Assembly: GCA_963576725.1 (NCBI GenBank)
Contig: OY755236.1
Location: 63,710,636-63,774,635, forward strand
DNA from: Azorinus chamasolen
Taxonomy: Eukaryota > Mollusca > Bivalvia > Cardiida > Solecurtidae
Direction: 5' to 3'
DNA length: 64,000 nucleotides
Made by a program: the position numbers and the translations under genes. Shown here piece after piece: positions 24,801-39,800 of this stretch; position 1 is the stretch's first letter; the number at the start of each line of letters is the position of its first letter. The notes beneath the pieces were generated by a model. It was not told the origin of the DNA and searched no databases. It saw only the letters and a program-made list of their open reading frames with translations.

Positions 24801-27800
24801 TTTTACCTTGAAGTTGAAAAAAGTTGGCATTTGTGTGGCTGTTTACAGTCTTATTGCTTGAAGGGGATATGTACATTGCTTTAGTTTTATCTGCATTGGG
24901 TACCATGCAATTTTGGCCACACCATGTGTCGATGTTATTGATTTCAGATTGCAAATTATTGTGCACACTTGAGATTGTCTTATCAAAGCAAGACACAGTC
25001 GTGTCGTCGGCAAACATGTTAACCGATGCAGTTTCTGTATGAAGTGGAAGATCATTGATGTAAACGATAAAAAGTAATGGCCCTAGTATAGAGCCTTGAG
25101 GAACACCAGCTGCGATAATTTGAGCCTCTGACATGTGGCCTGAGACACATACTTTCTGCGAACGATCAGTCAGATAGGATGAGAACCACTGTACAGATGA
25201 TGAACTGAATCTGTAAAGTTCCAGCTTTTTTAGGAGTAGTGAGTGATTAACCAAATCAAAAGCCTTTGTTAAATCCAAAAATACTGTTCCAACAACTAAT
25301 TTGTCATTGACTGCATTGAGCCATTCATCAATTATAGCTGTTAAAGCTGTCTCACAGGAATGATTCTCTCTAAACCCAGATTGCATTGTGTATAAAAGTT
25401 CATTTTCCTCAAGATACTGTTTCATGGTGATTGCTACATGTCGTTCAAGGAGCTTTGATATGATTGGCAAGATAGAGATAGGACGGTAGTTATTTTTATC
25501 AGATTTAGATCCTTTCTTATGTATTGGAGTTACTTTTGCAAGTTTAAATTTACCAGGAAATTGACTCTTTTTAATACTTAAATTAAATATCTTTATAATA
25601 ATTGTTGTTGTTATAAATTCTGAAAAAGAGATCAAATGCTGGGCTATAATTTTGTTGAAAATCAATTTAACCACAATACAAGTCAAACTTGATCTGTGAC
25701 TCATTCACTCACACATGCAATTCAGCTAAATATCTGCAAGCACTGCAGAATATGTATGATTATCTAAACTATGACAGAATTACAAAGGACACCATTCTTT
25801 TGAAAAGAAGTCAACCAGAACAACAATTATTGGGCTGCGAAAGCAGCCCAACATTATACGGCTTTGAATTTTGCCCATGCGTTTCTGCGGTCCTGTGTTT
25901 CTATAAATGCCAATCTTTTTAATAAATATGATTTACTGTGAGACAAGTTTTTATTTATATATATCCATTTATTCAATTTATTTTCATTCATATATTTTTC
26001 TCAGCATATTTTGGTCGGGGATGTTTCTTTCTTTTCTGCCATGATCCAGTTTCAGTGAAAATGCTAGTGAATTAGGTATAAATCATTGAAATCACATTCC
26101 CAACCATAGTTGTCACCGTGGTCTAAGGGTTATAACGATGGACTAGGAAACGTGAGGTCGTGGGTTCGATCCTCGGTGGAAGCTGAATTATTTTTTTTCT
26201 CTCATATTTTCTTAGCACCCTTAGTATACGTGCTTTTGGTTTAAAATCATTTTGTACATAAAAATATAAGACCTTTGTTTGCATTTTGGCTTTGTTAAAG
26301 TTATTTAGCTGAGACCTTTTACTCGTGGTTTTGTTGACCGTTTTGCATATTTCACCATTGTGAATTTGAATTTGCTTCAACTTAACTGTATAATTATCTT
26401 ATACTAACCTGTTCTTAATTTGGGGACACAATAAATGAAAAAGTTAATGGGCGTTGAGTCGACCTATCGGAATAATTTCATGTAGACTGTAAGTATGGGA
26501 GTTTGTATGCCTTGTGAACATCACTTAATGTGATAATGGTTTCTACGTCAGTGTATTTCAGCAAATGAATAACATTGATCTGTGACGTAATGTGTATTAT
26601 TAGTGTCAATTAAACACAGGTATTATGCATCATGGCTCATTAAAACATTCCCCTGTTTCTGCTACATGTATTAATTCATACATAACAGTCATGTTTTCCC
26701 AATATTGCTCCCTCTTTTTCTTCTATCCTGCTTAAATACATGTTACGCAGCCATTTTACGCTTGCGTAAAACCTTGCTTGTAATTCATCTGTAACACCTT
26801 ATTATGCAATGCAACACAAAAATCCAGCTCATTATCTGCAAGCACTACAGAAAAAAGTCTGGAAAACTAAATGTGACAGAAGGACTTATTCCGACTAAAT
26901 TCTCTAAAGTCCAAGGGCAATAACTCTTTTGAAAATAAATCTACCCGAATGAAAGTTGATCTTGATCTAAAACTCATTGTTATTTAGCTCTTTACTCTAT
27001 GAATATTCATGTAAATAATAATGACTGTATGAATATCAATTAGCTGTTATTTTGTAATGGGGATCCTGGAGAACCCTCTCATTAGGGCCTGCATGGTTTG
27101 TCTTTTAAAATCGGCTGGTAAATTGAAAATTTATTCTCACACTGTCACTATTTCTTACATGAATATTCATCAGGTAAAGGGTTACTGTAGAAATTGCATA
27201 CCCTAAGCCTGTTAACAAGGACAATGTGGCGGATCCTGGACATGAGGTTTTCAGCACTGACATTACTGTCCATTGCTGTCACTTCTCTTTCACACACTGG
27301 TGTGTTGGTACGACCTTTCTGGCTAAGATCTGCATCATCCATAGTGTGGCCCACAAATCCTGAAAGGCAATCAATACTCTTGTTACCTATTTCTAAAAAC
27401 AGCCCTGCTATACATTATTCAACCTTAAACTTAAAACCAAATCAGCCACTGTATTTAAAATATAACATCTGATCTGGTTCAACCCTTGTCTGTCACACAA
27501 GTCAGCAAAACAGAATACATTCTGAAGTGTGACAAACAAAGCAGACCTGATCACACAGCTACCACAGGAACTGTCTCATCTATTCTATTTGCAAAAGGCA
27601 TTAAAATGTGAAATTATCAAGTATTGGGTTAACCCTTAAGCCTTTCCTTCATATAAATGTGTATTCACATCTTTGCAAACCTAGTAGATAAAGATATTAG
27701 TTAATTAGATTTTTATAATGTAAACATTTTAAGGGATTTTTCTTTATCATGTCATAAGCAAACGGAGAAGACCCTGAGCAGATGGCTCCTACAGGAGTGT

Positions 27801-30800
27801 GCTCTGTTTGCTTATGGCAGGAAAAAAGATCCGATTCTACAGTTTCTGACTGAGCTAAAATGTCCTGTTCATATGCCACCTTAAATAATAATATAATGCT
27901 TATTCATAATGTCATTATTTATTACATAGATAATAAACACAGAAAGGGTTGACACATAGCTAGGAATTATGTGATAAATCTTTTTTTTTATATATTTCTT
28001 CTTCAAACCATTTCTTGTTGGTACTCAGTAGATCTTAATGCGATTCTAAAAAGTACTACCGAAAAAGGGTTTGATTTTGGAAACAGATGTTAGTATAATA
28101 CTATGTTCCATATCTAAACTTCTTGATGTTCAAAATACACAAGAATGCTGTTTGATGGACTATACTAGTCTTGTTTGTAATCAAGGTCCATGCTTATAAA
28201 ACTTTTAGTTGAGTCTGAGTTCGTTCTCAAGTTTTTGATTGGTCAGATTTGAGCCTTTGGCTCAAATCTGACCAATCAAAAGCTTGAGAACTCAAATCTG
28301 ACCAATCAAAAGCTTGAGAACGAACTCAGACTCAACTAAAAAGCTTTATAAGCATGGACCCAATTCATTCTTTTAGAACAGACACAGCAGCAGAGGTGCA
28401 GATAAGATGCATAAATTAAAACATGTTCAAGAAGGACTCCTTTGTTTCTCCACCAAACCGTATGTTTCCACTTATTAGAAAATTCGCTTTGAGACGGTTC
28501 TAAAGAGTGGTCACACCATAGGGTTTGGTGGAGAGATGGTGTTTTTAGTATCAGAGTAAGCACATTTATCTGTCGCTCTGCAGCAGTATGTCTACAATAT
28601 CCATAACTGAACTGTAGCATACACCTTTCAGAGGACAATAAACTTGGCCTGAAAAGGAGGTATCACAACTGGATAAATTACCTTGGTCAACAGTCTGTAC
28701 AAAGGCTGGATAGTTGACATCCCCTGTAGCTGGGTCTTCAAACTTTCTCAGAAGAAGTTTGAGATCCTCAGGAGCAACATTCAGGGATAGGAAATGCAGA
28801 ATTCGACCAAACTGAGTTGGGGTTACAACTCTAGTGTAAGCTTTTCCCTACAAAAAAAATGAATATCTTTAGTTTCTTATCCTTCAAAATGCTAACACAA
28901 AGTATGTAGTATTGTAGTTACACTAATTACCTAGTGCTTAAACACCCAATCTCATCTCTCCATTGATTTGTACAGCTGTATAAGACAATCTGGGACCATT
29001 TTAACTGCTTTCCCTAACAAACATTTTTTGCATAAATTGATCACTTCATGAAAATTCATTAACCTATGTTTGATAATGCAATGTAAAATCTTCATGGACA
29101 TATTTAGCTTCGACAAAAAGTGAAGGATCATATCTAAATATTTCAATAAGCAAACAGAGAACACAATGGTGAATTGCAAAGTAAACAAATGGGGGGATTG
29201 TGTTCAGAAGAATTTCTATAGAGGATTATGCCTTTACAAACAGAACAGATCCTGATCAGACAGTTCCTATAGAACTGTCTGATCAGGATCTGTTATGTTT
29301 GCTGATAATCTATGTTCCATATCTGATTCTCTACTGTTTGCCAGGGGTCGTATTCCGAAACCTTCTCAGATAAAAAATTATCTAAGAAATATGAATTTTA
29401 CTTAGATTTAGACAATTTACACTAAGTTAGACAATAAATTTTCTTATTTTGTGTTTTAACACAGGAATGAAAAAAGTTAATATTCAAAATGGTTGGAGTT
29501 TTGCATTATATTCATCCAGCAATGGGTTAAACACAGGCTTCTGTAAAATCAAGGGGCTACTTAATGCAGAATGAAAGTTATGCAGAAAGCTCCAAGAGGA
29601 TCATTCTGCATAACTTTTGTCGTATATTAAGCTTCCATCAGTTAAAAAAGAACATAATCAGATTTCTTTTGGGAGGTCATTGAAGAGAGGTTTTAATGTA
29701 ATTTGAGAAGTATTTACCCTATCATAATCCTTGAAATAGGGGTACATCAACAGCCTTCTGCGTCTTACATTGTCCGAGATCTGAGTCAGTATCTCCTGTA
29801 GTTGGGTCTCCTCTTGGCTGTTCAGAGCCCTCAAGCCCTAAAATCACATGAAAATATACTAGTTTCAGCATTCATGTATTTTTGACAATCATTAAGCAAA
29901 TTCAAGTCACTTTTGTGACTAGTCTCCTAAGTTATCCTGTGCCTCAAAATATCAATCTCTTTTGTGAATTTTCAAGAGAATAAAGTGAAAGCTGTACAAC
30001 TGTAAGTTCAACAATTGGTAAGTTAAAAATCAAAAGTGGCCACCAGTCGGTAATCTTGAATGTGATTGATAACATCATGAACAACTGCTCATCAGATTGA
30101 TCATTTCTGCAAAAAACTGTATCAACTCTTTCCCTGTTCTATATTTATTCCACGTGTTCAAAACCTACTGAATATACATTGGAAAAAAATAGTTATAATG
30201 ACATATGGTACATGTAGGTGTAAATCATTTTAGAAACCACAGAAATGGATATATCAAATTTCATTAACAAACAGAGCAGACCCTGATCAAACGACTCCTA
30301 TAGGAAAAAATTAAAAGGCATCTGTATGGAGGAAAGGGTTAAGTAGTTTGCTCCACAGTTTACACAGACCAACGAAAACAATAACGACCCTTCAACCTTT
30401 GTTTGCAAGGGAATGATTGATAACCCTTTCATTGCAGGAAATGAGTCAATCACATACTTTGCAAATAGTGTAGAACCAGATGAGAAGTCTCCTAGAGGAG
30501 CCCTCTCATTAGAGTCTGCACTGTTGTCTCATCACACTTTTCTTTAAAATGATCCCTGAATATTCATGGTAAGCTTGACCTGTTTGAATTTTGGAATAGT
30601 CCATTTGAAAATTCAGTGTTAAAAGGGTTAACGTTCGTCACATAACAAGAGTGGATCCAACACAGGCTGGTAAAGGAACAGTGTGCCAGAATGTCTATTT
30701 TTTTTAATAAGACATGAGCCACAACTCTGGCATTATGCGTTAAACCTAAAGTTCAATCAAATAAACATTTTTATGGAGATTGGTGGCTCTAGGATAATCA

Positions 30801-33800
30801 GTAATGGAGCTGTGCAAGCCAGAAGATTTTCAGGAGGTACTTACAGAGGAATAAGAGCAAATCCCCCCCCCCCCACCAAAAAAATAAAAAAATAAAATAA
30901 AATAAATCACACACACTTAAGTATATAACAAGATCTAATTGTAACAGAATGTCCCCCAAACGAAACGGACAACTGGTATTGATGGGCAAAATATCTAAAT
31001 TTATGGATTACCATAGCAACCAACATTTTTTAAAAATCTGCCATTAAGTGTGGGTACCCATATATACTGACCAATTTTCTGAAAAAATCTAATAATATTC
31101 AAATTGTGACCAATGCGAGGACACCATACATTACCATGGCAACCAAATATTTCAAGTTTGGGGTACCCAAATACCCATAAATGCCAATTTTCAGCAAAGT
31201 GGGATTCACATCTGCATATAACCAGCAATGTTCATGTGAAGTTTCATTAAGATCGGACCATTTTCTTACTGAGAAATATGTCAGACAAGTTCACGGCAAA
31301 AGAAGAAGAATCAGAAGAAGAATTGGAAGAAAGAATAATACTATAAGAAGAAAAGGAGCAAAAACAATATCTCCTTCCACTTTGCTTGGGGGGGGGGTAT
31401 AAGGGTGTAAGGAATTTTTGCTCACCCTTGAAAGGGCACCTTTCACAGGACGTGTAGCATTTTGAAGTGGCTTCTTCTCCAGGTCTGGAATTGTGAAGGC
31501 TGAAATAAAACAGAATTTGACAGTTTTTAAGAAAGACAATGTTATGTTTGTTTACAACAAAGGCAAGTGGAATAGACAGGCTTAACTTCAGTCGGAAAAG
31601 TCTAATAATTGTTATTAAACCTTTACTACAAAAGTATATACAAAAAATAATGATTTCAAGAATATTCATTAACTGGATTTTTATAATTGAATAAAAAGGC
31701 ATAATATATATATATATATATTGAGTGGAGGGTTAAGAAAACAAAGCAGTCGTTCATCCTACAGAAGTTATCTGATCTAGGTCTATTCTATTTGCAAAGG
31801 CATTTCTATCAGGTAAAGGGTTGACAGCATTTTTGGAATCAGGAATTTTGAAAACCTGTTTAATTGAGTGCATGAGTGAGTTGGGTTTAATTGAACAACA
31901 TCTGAAAGATCTGGAGTGAAACACTTGCAATCGGCTGTTATTAGATATCCAGACAAAAATCAACTTGGCCGAGTTTGAAATATGGTTGAATAATAGTCAA
32001 AATTCTTCCAATTAACCCATTACCTCATAGGCTAATTTTTAGATACAGCCTCTTTGAAAAAATCTACCGTAAAGGAGCATTAACTAGAGAAAATGAAATT
32101 TTAGAATTTTGTAGTTTGAAACAATTGTCATAAATAGAGCATTTGCACCTATAGGAGCAAATGCTCTATTTATGACAATGGTTTCACAAAGTGACTTTTT
32201 CAGATTCGTCAAATGTAGTCAATATGAGGGAATGGGTTAACGGTTAACCTGTTGAAACCTATTGCATGGCAAAAGAAATGCAGAAAAAATTCCTTTGTGA
32301 GCTGTCTGTATTACTTTTGTCCTGCATTAAGTAACCACCTGTCTTAAAGACCTGGAATAAGACTTATTTTAACAGTTGCTTAAGACAGAGTTTACTTTAA
32401 TAATACAATGTTGTCACTATGCAACTCTGTAAGATTTATAAACAATTTGGATGACTAACCCTTTGAGGGTGCAAATAAAACCCTCAAGTCTGTCACATAG
32501 CTTACCATTTTCCATTATATCACAGAATTCTTTGTAGTTGACACGTCCATCAGGCTGCCGGTAGTACTCAACAACTTTCTGTATTTCTGGTCTCGACAAC
32601 TGTGCCTCTTTTCCGGCAGCTAGTGCCAGGCCACAGACAAACTGGTTCTCGGTTATAATCCCACTCCTCAGTTTGTCGTGATCTTTGAAGAACTCTGTTG
32701 TCCTGATACCATTTTTAAACACTGCAACACGGATCCTGTCAAAAATGGTGTTGAGGGCAGGATCTGCAGTTAACTGAAATGATATTACAGTGAAAAGTCA
32801 TGAGCAATATTCAAAAATCTACCAAATAAGTGCAGAATAGATTAACATTCAGTGTGTATCACAATACAAAATAAGAACAGAGATATTATAGAAGCATTTA
32901 GAAAATTAAGATATCCTGATTGTCTAAAATATTCAGACTTCCAATCTCCCATCTCCATGAATTTATAAAGCTGAAGAATTCAATTTGGCACATGATGATA
33001 CATTTAAATTAGACTGACATACCAGTATTAGCAAATGTTGAGATCCAGATTAAACTGCACCTTCAGGAGCAATTTGATTTAGGTCTGCACAATTTACCTA
33101 AGTATGCATGTCGGGTTCATAACAGTAAAACGTCTCTAAACCGGAATATTAATAAAGAAACGTTTCTAAACCAGAATGTTACAAAAAAACAAGTTAGGTC
33201 TTTTTGGGCAAGTGGCTGCTTAATGCAGGGTGAAAATCATGCAGAAAGCTCCCAAATGAGCTCCTTTGGAAGCTTTCTGTATGACTGTAAACCTGCATTA
33301 AGCTGTCACCTGTCTGAATGGCTGGCACTAAAACTAAATTTAATATCCCATTGAGAGGGGTTTTGCTGCACTTGCAATATTTCTCCACCAAACCCTGTCT
33401 TGAACCCTTTACTCTATAAAATGCCTTTTTCTGCCATTGCAAACAGAATATACACAGATCTGATGGCTCCTATAGGAGCTATCTGATCAGGGTCTGCTCT
33501 GTTTGCTTATGATATAATGTAGATATGATTCTACAGTTTCTGTTATGGCCTAAAATTCCTGTGTTCATGTGCTGTTATAACAATAAATCTAATTAATATT
33601 CATGATGTCATTATTTCCTGCATGAATATTCATGTAGTAAAGGGTTAAGGTACTCATTAGAAAAACCTCTCTGATGCAATTCTTATAAGTACACTGATAA
33701 AAGTAAGATACCTAATAAGTGATGATATGGTTTGACTGGGAAATCAGGTATTTGGATAAATCAGTACACATCTTATCTACAGCTTGGAAACTTGCTTCTA

Positions 33801-36800
33801 ATATACATGTATATGTAAAACCTCTCTATAACAACCACTAAATTGTGTTAATTAGTTGGTCTTTAGGGCAGGTGGCTGCTTAAAACAAGGTGAAAGTAAA
33901 ACAGAACACTCCTATAGGAGTGTTCTGTTTTACTTTCACCTTGCTTTAAGCAGCCACCTGTCTTTAACACAAAATACTTTAGTGTAATTCAGTGGTCGTT
34001 ATAGAGAAGTTTTACTGTATATGTAAGATTTTGATACTATTGTTATGTGTAATAAAGTCATACACATGGCTTTGGGGAATGTCAACTCAAACAGGTAGAG
34101 CAACTCAAGACGAAGAACCAAACTTTTTGACGATGTTTAATTAATAACTGTTTCAGCAGTCCACAGTTCCCAACACCAAAGTCACTGCTAAGGCCAATCC
34201 TTTAAACAGCTAAAATTCACAGTGTGGATTCCACAAACTTCACTGTAAGCTGGTGTCCAGTCTTACAAGAAATATATATAACTTAGGTCTTAACACTTCG
34301 GGGTCCAAATAGTAACTGTCTGTCTTTTAGAAAACAGGGAGATTCTCCAAAGTCTCTTAAAGGTATTGAATCCACATTGCTTGTACAATTAGTGGTCACT
34401 TTATCGTTGTGCTTTTACAGTTAAAAGGTAAAATAATAAAAAAAAAAAAGGTAAAGGTGAGGTTTATAGTCTGGAACTACATACAATGTACATATTCTCC
34501 CGACTTCACAATTTACCCCCTGATCACTGGGTTATAAGTCGGCCATTAACACTCGGCGCCTAAGGCAGTCATGGCACATTGACTTATTTCCCTCACAGGT
34601 ACCCATTTATACACCTGGGTAGAGAGGAGCAAACGTGGGATGCATTTTTTGCTCAGAAAAATTCTGATAGTCCGATGGCAGGATTCGAACCAGGGAACTG
34701 CAGACAAAATGAATAAAAAGGAAATGGGAATCATTTCTAATACCAAAACCCATCTTTAGGCTTTGTATATAGTGTAGAACTAGATCAGCTTCCACATGTA
34801 AAATGTAGTGTCTGGACAGGTTCTTCTCCACACAGACTATAGTCACTGAGATTTACGGATGTTTCGTTACCTAGCATTTCACTACCCTGACCATTTCGCT
34901 ACATTCATTTCGCTACCCTACAAAGTCATTTCGCTACCCTGCACTTTCGCCACCCAATTAGATATAATTATTCTCACATTTCATTGATTTGGACAATAAT
35001 AGTTTAACAGATGAAAAGAGATGTGTTTACCAATTATAACTACCGAGCGTAGCCGCATAGGCAAACAGTTTGGATCAGAATGAGACGTCCACAGTAAATA
35101 AGTTAATTTGCAAATGAGATAGATGGCTAACTGTTTGGAATAATGTTCAACGTAAATATATCACAAAACTAACAATTAGACCTATTCCATGTACCCGTAA
35201 TTTTATAAAATGTCATAATTCTATATTCAAAATAAACCAAAAATTACGAATTGTATGACATAGTGAATACCTAGATCATCTAGAGCAGCTTGGATCAGGG
35301 TGAGATGCCGAGTAATTCAACGTATCATCCGAATCCAAGTTCTGTGACACTCAGTCAACATTTCTAACTAAAATTAAGAGAATATGTGAAACTTTAAAAA
35401 TTAAAGAGACGAGAGTTTGAGCATTTGTACACTTCCATAGACGCTAGGTAAATGGTCAACAGACCTTGAAATAAAAGTGAATAAGTAATGATTGCATTTT
35501 CATGTGATTGTAATGCACTGTACATATCAACGGTTTAATATATCGTTTTTTAGCCTGAGCTCTTTAGAAAAGTGTATTTTATATCAATGAAAAATTAGCA
35601 AAAATGCATTTTGCGTTTGTCTTACAGCGACACATATATATTTTCTTCCCACTTGCAATATTTGTTAATTCAATCAGTGTCACATACAGGTATACATGCC
35701 AATGTTATCGGCTTATCAGTGGTACCTGTGATCTTGGGCAGAAAATATTAATTGGCACGTATAAATACGAAAGCAGCAGGTGACTTAATTCAATCAGCAA
35801 TATCACAGAGGCACAGTAAATGACACGTGTATTATATACATGTATATTTTTTTAAAAATATAACATTTCTGTTGTTTTTATCATCATTATTTTTTTTATT
35901 ATTATCATTATATAGAGGATCTTACATGAGTGTTCTTGATTATTGGATTTATTAAATTCGTCTTTTTAAAACGATAAAAAAAACTCGCTAAAGCTCGTTT
36001 TTTATCATTTTAAAAAGACTCATTTAATAAATCCAATAATCATGAACACGAATACAAGATCCTATTTATAACATAACACACACAAATGTTATAATATTTG
36101 CAGCCAATATTTCAGCAGTAACGTGGATTTTTATAAATTCTCCTTACATATAGAAATGATGAATGAAAGGTGTTATTAGGTTCGCTAGTAACTGGGACAA
36201 AGTAGATCCAAATTTTCCAATTTTTTTTTTTTACTTACTGTCATATCAACCAGGATCTAATTCAGAGCTCTCTGGTATTCAATTTAACTGTGATAGTTTA
36301 TGATACAAAAACATACAGAAACACGTCAAAATAAATTTTGAGTTACAGTTTTGACATACATAGTTACAAACACGTCACATTCATGACGTCATTGTACACA
36401 ACATGTGTCTATGTAAAGCGCGCCATTTACATGAAGACCCACATACAGTCGCCAACACGTCCGACACTCACTGTCAATGGGATTCGAAATGCGCCTTCGT
36501 TTTGGTATATTAAGCCCTTCATTAGTGTTGTATGTATACACATGGACATGGACATTTCCACCGAGAAAAAAATCTCGATTCAAGTTCAGTGAAAATGTTT
36601 GAAATGGACAAAAGATTCAGTACGAACTGCTGCATAAAATGTGTTGGAACAGGAGGAAGATTTTCGCGATCAGCTGAGTATAGCATATTTGAAATACGTT
36701 TGTGCTGTGCTGGATTCAGATGACTATAGTTGTTGATTGACAAGATATTTTTATGAGTAGAAATCTGCATAAACAAAAGGACATGCGGTGAAGAAAATGC

Positions 36801-39800
36801 AAAGTTGTGGAGGCATTTTCTATGTAGAATGGATTGTATGGGTCAGAGTAGCTGGTAGGTCTTTTTTGGCATACATTTTGTAATGTATATAATTACTGAC
36901 AGCGATTACAATTTGTATTATTTTATCGAAATTAAGGCGCAAGTGCCAACAGTCCTTTGCCATCTATCATGACTCAATCGTTGACAGGTAGGTCACCGTC
37001 CGTCAGTTTGTTTGTTTTGACAGTGCGTATGAATACAGTTCGGTCGTTCGAATGTTATTCACTAGTGAATATATGCCCGTGAATATCAAAAAATATATGA
37101 TAGTGTTACGTCACGCTGAAGCCACAAGTTATGTTATAAATGTCTTTCACAAACAGTCTGAATCCCAATCGAAATAATGTATGATGTTGGTGTAGAAATT
37201 ATATTATAATTTTAATCTTTACATGCCTTATCCCTTAGTCTCATCCGGATCCAAGCTCTATGACAATAACTTTCAACATTCAATATTGCTTACAAAATTA
37301 AGCAAATATGTGAAGTTTTACAGTTTTACAACAACATTCAACATTCTGAAAAATAAGCGAATATGTGAAGTTTTACAAACAAGAGCTGTCACAGGACAGC
37401 GCGCTCGACTATTCTCAGAATTGTTAGTGTAAAAATGCTTGATAGTGGACTAAAATAGTAATCAAAGTCTCAGTAAAATATGTATATTTAATAGTATTCA
37501 GGATGTAGGATCTCTTTGAACTTTTTAATGAAAGAAAAAACTCAAGTAAAAATGGGTAATAATTTCTGTTAAAATGCTTGACAGAGTAAATTGTACTCTT
37601 GCCTACAGATGAAGCATGTGATGGTGAACAGTGTTCCAAGTTTAAAAGCTTTTTTTCAAAGGGTTATGTAAATCAGTGGACTTTAACAAAAACCTTAACC
37701 AAAAATTATAAGTTAAAAAGGGCCATAATTCTGTCAAAATGCTGGACAGAGTTATGTACTCTTGCCTAAAGATGAAGATTGTGGTGGTAAACAAGTGATC
37801 CAAGTTTCAAAGCTTTATCTCAAAGGGTTATGTAAATCAGTGGACTTTAACAAAAACATTGACAGAGTTATGTACTCTTGCCTACATTTGAAGCTTGTGG
37901 TGTTTAACAAGTGATCCAAGTTTCAAAGCTTTATCTCAAAGGGTAATTAAATAAGTGGACATTAATAACAACCTTAACTAAAAATTCTAAGTTAAAAAGG
38001 GCCATAATTCTGTCAAAATGCTTGACAGAGTTATGTACTCTTGCCTAAAGATGAAGTTTGTAAAGGTGAACAAGTGTTCCAAGTTTTAAAGCTTTATCTC
38101 AAAGGGTTATGTAAATAAGTGGACTTTAACAAAAACCTTAACCAAAAGTTCTAAGTTAAAAAGGGTCATAATTCTGTCAAAATGCTTGACAGAGTTATGT
38201 ACTCTTGTCTACAGATGCAGCTTGTGGTGGTGAACAGGTGTTCCAAGTTTCACAGCTTTATTCCAAAGGTTAGAGGCAAAAAATAGGTTTAACAAAAACC
38301 TTAACCAAAAATTCTAAGTTAAAAAGGGCCATTATTCTGTCAAAATGCTTGACAGAGTTATGTACTCTTGTCTACAGATGGGGATTGTGGTGGTGAACAA
38401 GTGTTCCATGTTTCATAGCTTTATTCCAAAGGGTAGAGGCAAAAAGTGGACTAACAAAAACTTTAATCAAGGTGTGCCGCGGACGTGGACGCGGACGCCG
38501 ATGCCGACGCCCGGGCAAGTAGGATAGCTCCACTATTCTTTGAATAGTCGAGCTAATAAAACTGACGAGAGTTTGTTTCTAAAACTCATTTTTGAAATCT
38601 GAATATAAACATTTATTCTATGTTAATAAATTCGACTCACAACTCACTAATCACCGCCGTAACAATATTGTTTTTCCTATTAAATTCGCCAGGTAGCGAA
38701 ACATATAGGTAGCGAAATGGTCAGGGTAGCAAAATGACTTCCCGGTGGGTAGCGAAATGACTAGCGCAACGGTCAGGGTAGCGAAACGTCCGGTAACTGT
38801 CTCTGAAAGATGGCAAAAAGTGCAGAACTTCATTATATGCCGTATTCTAAACTATGAATCTCATCAGGTCCTACACTGTTTGCCACAGAAGTCAGCTAGT
38901 CAGAATAGTCTCTCATGGGCGTCAAAAAGAGCAGAATATTGTTCAGATGCTGTACAGTCAAAACCTGCTAAACCAGACATTCAATTTAGTATAAATATCT
39001 GTCTTGGAGACAGGTGGCAAGTTAGAGGAGCTCCTCTAGGAGCTTTGTGCATGACTTTCATCCTGCATTAAGGAGCCACCTGCCTAAAAGTATCTAAATT
39101 CTCTTCTACTAGAATTCTGGTTTAGAGGGATTTTACTGTATAAAATGCAGTGGTTGGTCTGGATCTACACTGTTTGCAAACCTTAGGATTGATTTTCGTA
39201 CAGCGTGCTCGATTAAGTAAGCTTACAATAACAGGAGTGTTGTCAACATCTGTGCAGGGGGACAAGATCAACTGCTTATCCTTAGCAATCTGTTCTCCAA
39301 TAGCAACAATATCATGATGCAGGTTAAGGTAGTTGAGGAGCCCAGGACGATCGGGATCCTGGTACTTCAGAACTAAAAGTGTCATGTCAGCCTCTGTAAC
39401 ATCTGCTGGACCAGGGAAGCTTCTGTAGAACTGCACAACAGAGAGAAAATAAATAAGCAAATAATGTATTTGAAGTTTTCAAAACTATTAAAAGGAATGA
39501 AGTATCAGGAAGTTCTAGTAGTACTCATTTATATTTACTATAAAATGCCCTCAATGGAACCATAATTCTAGGTGTGACATTTACGGAGCACAAAATGAAC
39601 ATGGCGTCGATATTATAAAACTCTTGAGTCTCGGCTCATTCTTAAATATCTGACTGGTCCAATGCTTGAGAATGAACTTAGACTCAAACAAAAATGTTAA
39701 CTCTTTTCACACCAGTGGCAATATAGTCATGACCTATGCAAATAGTTTGGATCCCAATGAGTACTTTGGTATCTCATCAAGACCTAATCTATTTACATAT

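Larger units (their letters stand above)
34852..38797. mobile_element. Large TIR element with GTAGCGAAATG-type tandem ends (copy 1)
   Basis: The left end carries repeated CATTTCGCTACCCTGACC-type motifs (34860-34950). The right end (38690-38797) carries the inverted counterparts GTAGCGAAATGGTCAGGGTAG, so the termini are inverted and internally tandem. Extreme ends align as TTTACGGAYGTTTCGYTACC. The interior includes a foldback insert at 35921-36063, unrecognised AT-rich sequence to 37370, and a nested satellite-bearing element at 37378-38556. No transposase was recognised. A second copy at 58167-59858 shares the flanking interior, such as the phrase AATTCAATCAGCAATATCAC. Confidence 0.72.

Noticed and set aside
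26113..26186. Functional tRNA gene
   Set aside because: A- and B-boxes are present, but the T-stem is short and the anticodon stem does not pair, so it is listed only as tRNA-like.
31247..31702. 151-codon minus-strand frame overlapping exon 6
   Set aside because: Only the 74 nt with splice sites in another frame fit the EF-hand protein; the long frame crosses the repeat and a MITE.
36338..36776. Transposase candidate within the large TIR element
   Set aside because: Open frames are short, overlap on both strands and show no DDE or other catalytic spacing that I can recognise.
37500..38480. CRISPR-like regular repeats
   Set aside because: Units are long (about 170 bp), diverged and directly abutting without unique spacers, in a eukaryotic genome; it is an internal satellite.
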